Assembly (NCBI GenBank): GCA_002328075.1
Contig: DCVT01000024.1
Location: 1-64,000, forward strand
Direction: 5' to 3'
Source of the DNA: Anaerolineales bacterium UBA2181
Lineage (GTDB): Bacteria; Chloroflexota; Anaerolineae; Promineifilales; UBA4811
Length of the DNA: 64,000 nt
The notes under the pieces were generated by a model. The model was given only the letters and a program-made list of their open reading frames with translations, ran no database searches and had not been told where the DNA came from. This document shows, piece after piece, positions 51,759-59,890 of the stretch. Positions within the stretch are counted from its first letter, which is position 1. Each line of letters opens with the position of its first letter. A program made the position numbers and the translations under genes.

Positions 51759-53003
51759 TTAGCCCGGACTGCCGGGCGGGTTGTTGGCAGTAGGCGTAGC
51801 ACCAGGCCAGGTCGGTGTGGCGCCAGTGGGTCTCTGCTGGGTTGGCGATGGCTGGTAGTCCGGACCTGGACCTGGCCCATCGGCGGTGACATTCGCAGTC
51901 GGCGTCGCACCAACGGCGATTGGCACGCTGCTGGTAGGATGGTATGCAAAAGTAGATGGCAGGCCAGGCACAGCAGAACTCGGAGTTCTCGCTCCGGGCG
52001 GTTCGGCCGAGGGCGTGATGGATGGTAGGGGAGTTTGGGTTTCGACCCTCTCCGTGGCACGCATCCGTCGCGGAACAGGATCGCAATTGGGACAATCATC
52101 GAACGGTTCAGGGTTGGATAACTGATGCTGCTCCTCGACACGTTCTCGCCGCGGATCGGCAGGCCCAAATCCAGGTTGGCTTTCAGGAGATGCCGTACCC
52201 GAGTCCACGGGGTCACTCCCATCTGCAGGGGGCGGCACGGGCGTGACTACCTCCGTTTTCCCACTGTCGTCACCACCCTGTCCGGATGAACCGGTGTACC
52301 GCAGTTGAAACTGATTCCGAAAACGATTTGGGTCCTGTTGATAGGCTTCCATCTGCTGCCGCATCCACTGGGTCTGTTCCAGAGCCCGCACAAGCGCTAC
52401 TTGATCCTGACCGGGACGCGGCCGCAACATCTCCAACACGCCTATTTGGCTGTCCAATACATCGGGTAGATACGCCAACGCCGGCAAGTCCTCATCGGGT
52501 CGCGATTCAACCAACTGAAGCATCACCTGGTCCATCTGCCGCGTCAATCGATTGAGTGCTGCAGGCGGGATCACCTGGCCACGGACGATGCCGAGTGTCT
52601 CCATCTCCTCCAGGCGCACCTGCAGAAACTGAACCATCAGGTCTGTCCGTGCCACCGCGTCCTGGGCAAGGCTCAGCTTTAGGTCCTCCACGGCAAGTTT
52701 GACCGGGTATAAAGCCCCACCCGGCAACGCATCGGCCGAGGCATGACCGGCGCCGACCGTCAAGGCGCCGAGTGCAAGGATTATCGAGATCGCCCAGATC
52801 AGCGGTCGCAGAACAAGCGCCCTTGGCAGCCGCAGTCTCCGCCGGGCCTTGGCGGGTTGGTATCCGGGAATGCGACCCGCCTGTGGCTGAGCCTCAATGA
52901 CCGCGTCCAAGACGCGGAGCCTTCCAGGAACCAATCCCTCAGGTGGCGCCGACACCTCGGAAAAGAGGTGCACCAATTGTTTCTCCAGGTTACCCTTATC
53001 CAT
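51759..53003 (-). CDS. DUF5667 protein, likely membrane anti-sigma partner
   Basis: 414 aa from the ATG after AGAGG; an upstream GTG at 53021 overlaps the sigma stop. The cytoplasmic part (about 1-65) is followed by one transmembrane helix (about 70-90). Then comes the DUF5667 core with D-A-L-P-G-G-A-L-Y-P-V-K-L-A-V-E-D-L-K-L (about 95-114) and a helical bundle to about 230. The extracellular tail of more than 170 residues is rich in Pro, Thr and Ser. DUF5667 genes often sit beside ECF sigma genes in Chloroflexota, and an anti-sigma role is inferred from that pairing and the topology. Cotranscribed with the sigma gene. Confidence 0.85.
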   Translation of the reverse strand: MDKGNLEKQLVHLFSEVSAPPEGLVPGRLRVLDAVIEAQPQAGRIPGYQPAKARRRLRLPRALVLRPLIWAISIILALGALTVGAGHASADALPGGALYPVKLAVEDLKLSLAQDAVARTDLMVQFLQVRLEEMETLGIVRGQVIPPAALNRLTRQMDQVMLQLVESRPDEDLPALAYLPDVLDSQIGVLEMLRPRPGQDQVALVRALEQTQWMRQQMEAYQQDPNRFRNQFQLRYTGSSGQGGDDSGKTEVVTPVPPPADGSDPVDSGTASPESQPGFGPADPRRERVEEQHQLSNPEPFDDCPNCDPVPRRMRATERVETQTPLPSITPSAEPPGARTPSSAVPGLPSTFAYHPTSSVPIAVGATPTANVTADGPGPGPDYQPSPTQQRPTGATPTWPGATPTANNPPGSPG

Positions 53004-53017
53004 GCACGTGCCTCTTC

Positions 53018-53590
53018 TCACAGCGCGTTCCAGCTGCCTCGGCCGCCCGGCTCAGCCAACAGGAGGCGGCGTATTGCTGCCAGGCCACGTCGTTGTAGCG
53101 CCTCCACTGCCCCGGTAGTCTTGTCCACGACCGCACCGACCTGTTTGGCTGTGAGGCCTTCGCCGTAACGCAGCACCAAGACCTCCTGTTGCTCGGGAGT
53201 CAGCTGCAGCAGGGCTGCGCGCAACCGCTGATTGGTAAGCGCTGTCTCAGTTGCTGCCACTGGATTGCCCTCAATTGCGGCAGCCGTCTCGTCCAGTGGC
53301 TGAACCACTGCTCCCGAGCGGCGGCGATAGTAATCCACGACCAGATTGTGCGCAACGCGGTACAGCCATGCTTCCAACGAGTGGTTCCACTCCTGCCCAT
53401 CCCGGACCGCCTGCACCAGACGCAGGAATACCTCACTAGTCAGATCCTCCGCGCAAGCCGCGTCGCCCACTCGGCGGTAAACATATCGGTACATCCGAGG
53501 GGCATATCGGTCATACAAGACCGCCCAGGAAGCCGGATCACATCGCCGGATGGACTCCGCCAGACCGCTCGCGTCCGCCACGTCTCTCAA
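53018..53590 (-). CDS. ECF-family sigma factor paired with DUF5667
   Basis: 190 aa. Region 2 at about 20-88 contains L-Y-D-R-Y-A-P-R-M-Y-R-Y, then A-E-D-L-T-S-E-V-F-L-R-L and A-W-L-Y-R-V-A-H-N-L-V-V-D-Y-Y-R-R-R. Region 4 at about 125-180 has L-T-P-E-Q-Q-E-V-L-V-L-R-Y-G-E-G-L-T-A-K-Q-V-G. Its stop overlaps a possible GTG of the DUF5667 gene, so expression is coupled. Regulon unknown. No clear promoter was seen on this strand. Confidence 0.92.
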   Translation of the reverse strand: MRDVADASGLAESIRRCDPASWAVLYDRYAPRMYRYVYRRVGDAACAEDLTSEVFLRLVQAVRDGQEWNHSLEAWLYRVAHNLVVDYYRRRSGAVVQPLDETAAAIEGNPVAATETALTNQRLRAALLQLTPEQQEVLVLRYGEGLTAKQVGAVVDKTTGAVEALQRRGLAAIRRLLLAEPGGRGSWNAL

Positions 53591-53920
53591 ATCGCTCGCT
53601 CACTACCAAAGACGTATCTTGCGGCCGAACCATACGGCCATGGCGCCATTGTACACGATTTCGCTAGAGTTCCGCGTGGATCGCTGCCTTGCCAGCGCCT
53701 TTGTAACTCAAACCAAGCTCCATGATCCGTGATCCGTTGGATGTACCCATCCACGGTCCTGGCGTCGGGCCATGCCCGCCACATCAGCCCATCAAGCTAT
53801 CCATAAAGCCTCGGCAAAATCTTGACAATTCCATGACAGTCCGGTAGAATCTCGGGAGCATGCAGGTTCCATAAACAACATGATGATTTGTCTGGCCAAC
53901 TGCGCTGGAGGAGCCAAGTC
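53591..53920. other. 330-bp divergent intergenic region
   Basis: Lies between the minus-strand sigma gene and the plus-strand DUF1475 gene. It contains the strong plus promoter at 53822-53850; nothing else recognisable. Any promoter for the sigma unit should also be here but is not evident. Confidence 0.5.
53822..53850 (+). promoter_or_regulatory. Promoter of the DUF1475-Staygreen unit
   Basis: TTGACA (53822-53827), 17-bp spacer, TAGAAT (53845-53850): a perfect -35 and 5 of 6 in the -10. Confidence 0.7.
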
Positions 53921-54256
53921 GTGAAAATCGCCAAGTTGATCGCTTTTTTGGGTTTTCTGGCCATGGGCGCTGCACTGACCCACGCGTTTGCCGCAGGTGA
54001 CCTGGGCGCGGAGGGGAGTCAGCTCCTATCTATGCCGTGGGGCATCGTCTCGCTGGTGGATCTGTACGTCGGCTTTTCCCTTTTCTCCGGTTGGGTGGTC
54101 TATCGCGAGCGGTCATGGCTCAGATCGTTGATCTGGATCGTGTCGTTCATGGTACTGGGTTTTTTTGCCGCCAGTTTCTACGCTCTGGTCGCCCTGTTCA
54201 CCTGCGGCAATAATTGGCAACGCTTCTGGCAGGGCCGGCGTGCCGAGGGCGCGTAA
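53921..54256 (+). CDS. DUF1475-family small membrane protein
   Basis: 111 aa from GTG after GGAGGAG. Three predicted transmembrane helices (about 4-24, 42-62, 68-92). The middle segment W-G-I-V-S-L-V-D-L-Y-V-G-F-S-L-F-S-G-W and the following R-E match the DUF1475 pattern. Function unknown for the family. Five bases separate its stop from the Staygreen gene, so the two are cotranscribed from a strong promoter. Confidence 0.75.
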   Translation: MKIAKLIAFLGFLAMGAALTHAFAAGDLGAEGSQLLSMPWGIVSLVDLYVGFSLFSGWVVYRERSWLRSLIWIVSFMVLGFFAASFYALVALFTCGNNWQRFWQGRRAEGA

Positions 54257-54261
54257 ACACC

Positions 54262-54738
54262 ATGTCACGGCTGTTGCCGGAAAAGCTCCACGTGCGTCTT
54301 CTTGCCGGCGCTGCTGTGGACGGTCTACACCCGACGCGACGGTATACCCTGACCCACTCTGACAGGACCGGAGAGCTCTTTCTGACCGTCGGCCGGGATT
54401 ACGACCACGACCAGATCAAAGGCTGGTATACGCGCCTGATGCGAGATGAGGTCCTGGCGGAATGGCGCGCCGAAGAAAGGCCTCCGGCCCTGCACCTGTA
54501 TTGTCATCTGAGTGGCGGCGTGGTACTTGGCCCGGCCGGATGGCGCTATGCGATTTTCCGGCGCGAGCTGCCATTGGTGTTGGAGGCTATTCGCCTGGGT
54601 GACGCCAGGCTTTTTGAGGCACACCCAGAACTGGACCAGGCATCGATTTGGGTCCACTTCCGGGCCGCACAGCAACGGTACCAGCGCTCGGAAGACTGGG
54701 GAACGCCCGCTCAGTACCGCCGGTCCGCAACGACCTAA
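54262..54738 (+). CDS. Staygreen (SGR) family protein, Mg-dechelatase homologue
   Basis: 158 aa, nearly full-domain match to plant SGR: R-R-Y-T-L-T-H-S-D-R-T, then Q-I-K-G-W-Y-x-R-L-M-R-D-E-V-L-A-E-W, L-H-L-Y-C-H-L-S-G-G, W-R-Y-A-I-F-R-R-E-L-P-L-V-L-E-A-I and H-P-E-L-D-x-A-x-I-W-V-H-F. Plant SGR removes Mg from chlorophyll a. As I recall, a characterised Anaerolineae homologue depends on His32, Asp34 and Asp62; with this start, those positions are His32, Asp34 and Asp62 here, which also supports the start. No chlorophyll genes are in the window, so the natural substrate may be another metalloporphyrin or metal-tetrapyrrole. Preceded by a DUF1475 gene. Confidence 0.95.
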   Translation: MSRLLPEKLHVRLLAGAAVDGLHPTRRYTLTHSDRTGELFLTVGRDYDHDQIKGWYTRLMRDEVLAEWRAEERPPALHLYCHLSGGVVLGPAGWRYAIFRRELPLVLEAIRLGDARLFEAHPELDQASIWVHFRAAQQRYQRSEDWGTPAQYRRSATT

Positions 54739-54847
54739 CCACTCTGAGCCCACCACCGTGCGGGGGTTGCTCTCGGCTCCCTATCCACCTGACATCAACC
54801 TGGTTGGCATTATCGGTCTCTCAGCCGCGAGATTCTTCGGTAATCCC

Positions 54848-55906
54848 CTACGCGTCAAATCGTTGCCGGGCGCCCTGCGGTTGAAACAAGTAATGCGACA
54901 CCAGGTATTCCTTTCCGCGGTCAAGTCCCCAGATCGCCTCGCACGCGATGAAGAACAACCGCCAATTCGTCAGGCATCGCGTGGCCTGTTCGGCGCCAAA
55001 GGCATCCTTCAACACGCGGCGCACCTGTTGGCGGTTCGCGTCCAGCTGCTGCCGCCATTCGCGCAGTGTCCGCGCATAATGCCAGCCATCCAGGCTCCAA
55101 TGGTCAACCAGGTTCAGGTCCCGCTGGAAATGTAACAAGAGATCGTCTGATGGCATCGTGCCGCCAGTGAAAAAGGTGCGAGCCATCCAGTTTCTGGGAT
55201 CCACGGTCTCGAACTCGTAGGCAAATTCCCGGTGGCAAAATGCGTGGACAAAAAGCAGACCCTCCGGCCGGAGCCAGGTGGAGATACGACCCATGAGCCG
55301 CTCATAATTCTTCATGTGCTCAAACATCTCCACCGAGAGCACTCGGTCAAACTGGCCTTGTGGGTGAAAATCGTTGGCATCCGCCCGCACCGCCTCCACT
55401 GAGGTCAGGCCCAGCAAACGGCTCTGTTCCCGGATGTGATCGACTTGCGTCTGCGAATTCGAGATGGCCGTCACGCGGCAATTCGGATAGTGTTCGACGA
55501 TCCATAACGCCAGCGAACCCCAACCGCAACCCAGGTCCAGCACCCGCATTCCATCCTGGACCTGCGCCCGATCGCACGTCAACTGAAGCATGGCATCCTC
55601 CGCCTGGTCCAGGGTCTGTACCCCCGAAGGCCAATAGCAGCAGCTGTACTTGAGTCGCCTGCCCAACACCAACTGGAAAAAGGTGGTCGGCACTTCGTAA
55701 TGCTGCCGGTTGGGTTCCATGGGACGGATGGCTATGGGGCTCTCACGGAGGTGCCGGATCAACAGCCGCTTTGCCTGCCGGCGCTGCTCCACCGGCACTC
55801 GGTACTTGGCCGCGTTGCTCCGCTTCAACCAGACGCGCACCGCGGCCTGGGTCACCCAATCCGGGACCAAGCCGGTCTCGACCAGACGGAAATGCCAACT
55901 AGTCAC
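54848..55906 (-). CDS. CFA-synthase-like SAM methyltransferase
   Basis: 352 aa from GTG. The domain of cyclopropane-fatty-acid synthase is seen: S-C-C-Y-W-P, then V-L-D-L-G-C-G-W-G-S-L-A-L-W (SAM motif I at about 121-134), I-S-N-S-Q-T-Q, V-L-S-V-E-M-F-E-H-M-K-N-Y, the F-C-H-R segment and F-F-T-G-G-T-M-P-S-D-D-L-L. These enzymes add a methylene or methyl to lipid chains; the closest subgroup by pattern includes amine N-methyltransferase relatives, so the substrate is uncertain. The N-terminus is shorter than full CFA synthase. Its GTG overlaps the stop of a decayed upstream gene (GTGA). Confidence 0.87.
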   Translation of the reverse strand: MTSWHFRLVETGLVPDWVTQAAVRVWLKRSNAAKYRVPVEQRRQAKRLLIRHLRESPIAIRPMEPNRQHYEVPTTFFQLVLGRRLKYSCCYWPSGVQTLDQAEDAMLQLTCDRAQVQDGMRVLDLGCGWGSLALWIVEHYPNCRVTAISNSQTQVDHIREQSRLLGLTSVEAVRADANDFHPQGQFDRVLSVEMFEHMKNYERLMGRISTWLRPEGLLFVHAFCHREFAYEFETVDPRNWMARTFFTGGTMPSDDLLLHFQRDLNLVDHWSLDGWHYARTLREWRQQLDANRQQVRRVLKDAFGAEQATRCLTNWRLFFIACEAIWGLDRGKEYLVSHYLFQPQGARQRFDA

Positions 55907-56176
55907 GCCGCCTCCATCTCCTGCTCCGGGTCGTCCACCGTTACAATGTCCAGATACCCATCCACCGGTAACCGCTCGCCGGGATCAACTCCCGAGCGCC
56001 CGAGAAGCCGTTGACACATGGGATTCCCAATTCTCGGGCGACGGTCGCACCAGGAATCAACACACCGCCGCGCCCTTCCATTACCAGGTCGGCCAGGGGC
56101 ATGAGTCATCGTAGACCGGATTGCGTCGCACAACAGAACGTCGTCGCCACCGGCTGCAAGAGCAATAACCCAGCCT
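55904..56176 (-). pseudogene. Frameshifted remnant of a PEP-utilising mobile-domain gene
   Basis: On the minus strand, D-D-V-L-L-C-D-A-I at about 56150-56124 resembles the lead-in of the PEP-utiliser mobile domain. It is followed one frame over by G-G-V-L-I-P-G-A-T-V-A-R-E-L-G-I-P-C-V-N-G (about 56073-56011). The first frame then resumes with G-E-R-L-P-V-D-G-Y-L-D-I-V-T-V to a stop at 55904. Two compensating shifts are needed and the catalytic His position reads Pro. A TGA lies just upstream of the recognisable part. Further upstream the gene is not recognisable. It probably once formed an operon with the methyltransferase gene it overlaps. Confidence 0.5.
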
Positions 56177-56741
56177 CATGCGCCGACGCCGTACTCGGAG
56201 TTGGCTCCGAGTTGTCGAATGCCCGCCTACTTCCACGATTACGTCGATCTCGTCCGGCCGACGAATACCCGCCAGGGCCGTGTTCGGCCGGTGCCAAAGA
56301 GTTCGGTTCTGCACTTGGCCAGTGCCGTCCGACCCATCGATGGACTCGGACTCCAGGCGCGGGAACAGCGGCGCTTCGCAGCCCGCTCCAAACGACCATC
56401 CATTGCCGCCGGTCAAGATCGGCACCCAACCGGCAACGCCATTGTAACTGTGCTCGTCTTGACCGTCAAAACCGGTTGTCGCGCCGGCAAAACCTTGACA
56501 AAAACCGGACAACCGGGTATCATGCGCGGAATTGCGGCGTGTCAGGAGGTATGAGGAATCGGATTTAGGCCGGATTCTGTTGACCGGCGTCGCCGGACAC
56601 ATTGCCAGCAGACTGCGGCCCCGTCGGCTGTATGCCAGCTACGCCGTGCGCGTGCTGGTACGGATTCCATCAAAATCGTTGGCTGGCGATATCCCATGAG
56701 TAAACATGCCCCACCGCGAGTGCCCCCGGATCGAGGATTCA
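56177..56741. other. 565-bp stretch: decayed DNA and leader of the DUF3159 gene
   Basis: The minus-strand half may be further remnant of the pseudogene but no family is recognisable. On the plus strand a promoter is at 56495-56523. Downstream a good AGGAGG (56544-56549) precedes a five-codon frame, ATG at 56551 to TAG at 56566, which could be a leader peptide. The remaining 170 bp up to the DUF3159 start holds no clear feature. Confidence 0.4.
56495..56523 (+). promoter_or_regulatory. Promoter upstream of the DUF3159 gene
   Basis: TTGACA (56495-56500), 17-bp spacer, TATCAT (56518-56523). About 220 bp upstream of the chosen DUF3159 start. Confidence 0.6.
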
Positions 56742-57437
56742 ATGCCCATGTTCCAGACCATGACCGCCAAGACGCGCGAGTTGCTGGTTGAATTTCAGAC
56801 GCTGATGACCGGGCGCAGCAGCCTGATCGATTCGGTTGCCCCGCCGCTCGTCTTTGGTGTCGTGTACACCATCGTCGGCCTTTCATGGGCTATTGCCGGA
56901 GCTCTGGCAGCCGCCAGCGCTATTGCCATCTTGCGGCTGCGTCGTCGCCAACCCTTGGCCTACGCCGCGGGCGGCCTGGCCGGTGTCGGCTTGGCTGCCG
57001 CCGTCACCCTCTGGATGGGAACGGCAGAGAGCTATTTCCTACCCAGCGTCATCTCCGGCGGAGTCACCCTGCTCGCGGCGGTGATCAGCCTGTTGGTGGG
57101 CCGGCCGATGGTAGCCTGGACCAGCTTTGTCGCACGTCGTTGGCCACTGCGCTGGTACTGGCACCCACGGGTCCGGCCGGCCTACAGCGAAGTGACCTGG
57201 CTCTGGGTGATCTTTTTTGCCCTCCGATTCTTGCTGCAACTCAACCTTCTGCAGAACCAACAGGCCACGCTATTGGCCGTGCTCACCGTACTAACCGGCT
57301 GGCCATCCACCATCGTGCTGTTGATTGCCAGTTACCTGTATGGCACCTGGCGGTTGAGGCAATTGGGCGGGCCGAGCGTGCAAGAGTTCCGGGACGGTGC
57401 TCTGCCGCCGTGGCAAGGCCAGACCCGCGGGTTTTGA
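56742..57437 (+). CDS. DUF3159-family membrane protein
   Basis: 231 aa from the ATG after GAGGA; an ATG at 56706 is an alternative. The DUF3159 pattern is clear: G-R-S-S-L-I-D-S-V-A-P-P-L-V-F-G-V-V-Y, then R-R-Q-P-L-A-Y-A-A-G-G-L-A-G-V-G and E-S-Y-F-L-P-S-V, V-G-R-P-M-V, and L-W-V-I-F-F-A-L-R. Six or so transmembrane helices. Known mostly from actinobacteria and Chloroflexota; function unknown. The photolyase gene starts 24 bp after its stop. Confidence 0.85.
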   Translation: MPMFQTMTAKTRELLVEFQTLMTGRSSLIDSVAPPLVFGVVYTIVGLSWAIAGALAAASAIAILRLRRRQPLAYAAGGLAGVGLAAAVTLWMGTAESYFLPSVISGGVTLLAAVISLLVGRPMVAWTSFVARRWPLRWYWHPRVRPAYSEVTWLWVIFFALRFLLQLNLLQNQQATLLAVLTVLTGWPSTIVLLIASYLYGTWRLRQLGGPSVQEFRDGALPPWQGQTRGF

Positions 57438-57460
57438 CCAATGGAGGGGCTCTGACCCAG

Positions 57461-58891
57461 GTGAACGAATCGATCGCGCTATGGTGGATCCGTCGCGACC
57501 TTCGCATGTCGGACAATCAAGCCCTGTCAACTGCGCTGGATCGGGCTGACACGGTCATACCGGTGTTTGTCTTGGACCCGGCGCTGCTCAACTCGAGCCG
57601 TTCCGGCGAAAAGCGTCTCGCCTTTATGTACATGGGGCTCCAGCGGTTGGATGCTGCCCTGCGCATCAGGGGCAGCCAGTTGATCGTGCGCCGCGGCGAT
57701 CCAGCTGAGGCTTTGGAGCAACTGGTGCGGGAAACCGGCGCGCGGTGGATTGTGGCCGAGGAGGACATCTCGCCTTACGCGCGCACGAGAGACCAGCAGG
57801 TGAGCCAAACCCTTCCCCTGCAGCACGTCGGAGGGTTATTGGTGCATCCCCCCGGAGCGGTGCGCAGGGCGGATGGCGGTCAATACACGGTCTTTACGCC
57901 ATTCAGCCGCGCCTGGCGATTCTTGCCCATGCCGGTCTCTGCCGCTCTATGGCATCCACCGGATCGCTTGCCCCCGGTGCCATCCAATGTTTTGAGTGAG
58001 TCTATTCCCCGCACGCCAGCACTGACCGAATCAGCGGCCTTTGTTCCTGGTGAGGAGGAAGCAAACCGGCGGCTGGTCGCGTTTTTTACGGGATGCGAGG
58101 GTCCCTGGACGCAGTACGCGGCGGCACATAATCGGATGGACCAGGCAGGCACCTCAGGTCTCTCGCCGTACCTGCGCTTCGGCATGGTGTCCGCCCGACG
58201 GGCGGCCGTTCAGGCCGTGGATGCTGCACAGAGAGCTCCGAACGCGCAGGCACGCAAGGCGGCCGACACCTGGTTGACCGAGTTGATTTGGCGCGAGTTC
58301 TACGCCGCGATCCTCTTTCATTTTCCCCACGTACGGCTCCGCAGCTTCCGGCCCGCGTACGACGCGATACCTTGGCGTAACTGCCCGAGCGAGTTCGACG
58401 CCTGGTGCGCCGGCCAGACCGGGTACCCAGTCGTCGATGCTGCCATGCGACAACTCGCATCAACCGGATGGATGCACAACCGGGCTCGCATGATTGTGGC
58501 CTCGTTTCTGGTCAAGGATCTGTTGATCGATTGGCGTTGGGGTGAACGCTGGTTCATGAGCCAGCTGATAGATGGAGACCCGGCCTCCAACAACGGCGGG
58601 TGGCAATGGACGGCCGGGACCGGCACCGATGCCGCGCCCTACTTTCGCATCTTTAACCCCGTGCTCCAGGGCCAGCGACACGATCCGGCGGGTGAATACG
58701 TCCGGCAATGGGTCCCCGAGCTGGCAAGCGTGCCCAACGAGTTTGTCCACCAACCGTGGAGGATGCCGACCGCAACCCAAAGCCGGGCCGGCTGCCTGAT
58801 CGGCCGGGACTACCCCAAGCCGATGGTGAATCACGAAACGGCCCGGGACCGAGTGCTGGCAGCCTATTCGGAGCCTCGCGCCGCGCTCTGA
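57461..58891 (+). CDS. phrB: Deoxyribodipyrimidine photolyase (class I CPD type)
   Basis: 476 aa from GTG with GGAGG upstream; a long upstream frame extension lies in the DUF3159 gene. It repairs UV pyrimidine dimers with light using FADH. The N-terminal alpha/beta domain starts L-W-W-I-R-R-D-L-R and binds an antenna cofactor. The FAD domain shows L-S-P-Y-L-R-F-G-M-V-S, then W-R-E-F-Y, T-G-Y-P-V-V-D-A-A-M-R-Q-L, W-M-H-N-R-x-R-M-I-V-A-S-F-L, L-L-I-D-W-R-W-G-E and N-N-G-G-W-Q-W-x-A-G-T-G-T-D-A. The Trp chain positions appear kept. The end overlaps the convergent Mut7-C gene by 28 bp. An expressed photolyase fits a light-exposed habitat. Confidence 0.96.
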   Translation: MNESIALWWIRRDLRMSDNQALSTALDRADTVIPVFVLDPALLNSSRSGEKRLAFMYMGLQRLDAALRIRGSQLIVRRGDPAEALEQLVRETGARWIVAEEDISPYARTRDQQVSQTLPLQHVGGLLVHPPGAVRRADGGQYTVFTPFSRAWRFLPMPVSAALWHPPDRLPPVPSNVLSESIPRTPALTESAAFVPGEEEANRRLVAFFTGCEGPWTQYAAAHNRMDQAGTSGLSPYLRFGMVSARRAAVQAVDAAQRAPNAQARKAADTWLTELIWREFYAAILFHFPHVRLRSFRPAYDAIPWRNCPSEFDAWCAGQTGYPVVDAAMRQLASTGWMHNRARMIVASFLVKDLLIDWRWGERWFMSQLIDGDPASNNGGWQWTAGTGTDAAPYFRIFNPVLQGQRHDPAGEYVRQWVPELASVPNEFVHQPWRMPTATQSRAGCLIGRDYPKPMVNHETARDRVLAAYSEPRAAL

Positions 58892-59643
58892 CTGCCCGGG
58901 TCAAACTGGGCCAGCGCATGCTCGATCAGCCTTTGCATGTGTTCTACATGCGAGCCGCGCCAATATATGCGATCACAGCCGGTGCAGATGCGAAATTCAT
59001 GGTAATACTGACGCGTGCGCTCCGACACGCGATTCCAGATCGCCTCTTTGTCCACCGGCGTCAACTCGCCGTTGCAGCGGAGACAGCGCCAATACGGCGT
59101 CGCCCGCCGCGTCAGGTCAAAACGGCGCACGACCTCGGCCAGTTGGGCCAGAGGGTCCGTTTCGCGCAGGCAGTACCCCTGCGTCACCAGACCCCGCTTG
59201 AGCAGGCCGCGGTCACGGGTCAGCAGGATACGCTTCTCGTCGCTGGATACCCGGGCCAGCTCCTCGTCGGCATAGTCGTTTCGGTATAGTGTGTCAAAAC
59301 CCAACATGCGGAGGTAGACCGCCAGCCGGCCGAGATGCGCGTCCAGCACAAAGCACGGCCCGTGCCAGGGTTGCGGCTGCAGCTGGACTAGCGAAGCAAT
59401 GTCAATTGATACAAGAATCGGATAGACGCTGACCCGATCGCCCTCCTTTACCAGATAGCCCCAACCAACCGATTTACCATTCACCAAAATCAGGCCCACT
59501 TCCGGATGCGGCACACCCAATGCTTCCACCAGGTGTTTGACCGACTGACCCGTGTCAAACCGGCAGCAGAAGGAAACCTGCCGGCGCTGCGCCGGAAGAA
59601 AGTCATTCAGCTCTGAGTAAAACCGAAAGCTGGCCTGCGGCAT
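58864..59643 (-). CDS. Mut7-C RNase-domain protein with ubiquitin-like N-terminus
   Basis: 259 aa from the ATG giving M-P-Q-A-S-F-R-F-Y-S-E-L-N-D-F-L. Residues about 5-90 form the Mut7-C ubiquitin-like domain (V-N-G-K-S-V-G-W-G-Y-L-V-K-E-G-D-R-V-S-V-Y-P). Residues about 105-250 form the Mut7-C PIN-like nuclease: F-V-L-D-A-H-L-G-R-L-A-V-Y-L-R-M-L-G-F-D-T, then D-E-E-L and L-L-T-R-D-R-G-L-L. A zinc ribbon follows, with C-L-R-C and C-T-G-C pairs. The acidic residues suggest RNase activity, as in the exonuclease Mut7. Biological role in bacteria unknown. Divergent from the cobalamin riboswitch. Confidence 0.9.
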   Translation of the reverse strand: MPQASFRFYSELNDFLPAQRRQVSFCCRFDTGQSVKHLVEALGVPHPEVGLILVNGKSVGWGYLVKEGDRVSVYPILVSIDIASLVQLQPQPWHGPCFVLDAHLGRLAVYLRMLGFDTLYRNDYADEELARVSSDEKRILLTRDRGLLKRGLVTQGYCLRETDPLAQLAEVVRRFDLTRRATPYWRCLRCNGELTPVDKEAIWNRVSERTRQYYHEFRICTGCDRIYWRGSHVEHMQRLIEHALAQFDPGSQSAARGSE

Positions 59644-59682
59644 AGGACTTAAGTTGCTTAGGCTAGGCAATGATAACAAAGC

Positions 59683-59710
59683 TTGACAGGCCGCCAAATG
59701 GGCATATAAT
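59683..59710 (+). promoter_or_regulatory. Promoter of the cobalamin-riboswitch transcript
   Basis: TTGACA (59683-59688), 16-bp spacer, TATAAT (59705-59710), both perfect. Transcription would begin about 59717, just before the riboswitch. Confidence 0.75.
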
Positions 59711-59734
59711 CTGACTACAAACAAATACTGTTTG

Positions 59735-59865
59735 CTGAGGTGTCCCGCGGCCCGGAAGCCAGGGACGTAAAGGGGAAAGACCGGTTAGTCCGGCGCTGTC
59801 CCGCAACTGTAGTCTCGCTCTGTGGGTCTCCCACAGGTAGCGAGAAAGCCAGACCACCCGCCTCG
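59735..59865 (+). ncRNA. Cobalamin riboswitch aptamer
   Basis: Conserved aptamer landmarks occur in order: a P3-type stem region with G-rich/C-rich arms after 59735, the junction CCGCAACTGT (59801-59810), and the B12-box-like GCCAGACCACCCGCC (59848-59862). A hairpin of GTGGG/CCCAC type lies between them (59822-59834). The RNA binds cobalamin and controls the downstream genes. The exact 5' limit is estimated. It is followed by an anti-terminator/terminator pair. Confidence 0.88.
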
Positions 59866-59890
59866 GCAAGCTCTGAGGACCTTCGCGGAA

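Noticed and set aside
51592..52095. Upstream extension of the thioesterase frame to 329 codons
   Set aside because: The extra part is antisense-free of motifs, overlaps the DUF5667 gene and a GTG with GGGAG at 51591 explains the conserved domain.
56540..56620. Minus-strand sequence resembling the conserved 3' end of RNase P RNA (ACAGAATCCGGC next to a GC hairpin)
   Set aside because: The 5' landmark GAGGAAAGTCC and the other conserved cores are absent for 400 nt on that strand, where the DUF3159 gene lies. At most it is a chance match or fragment.
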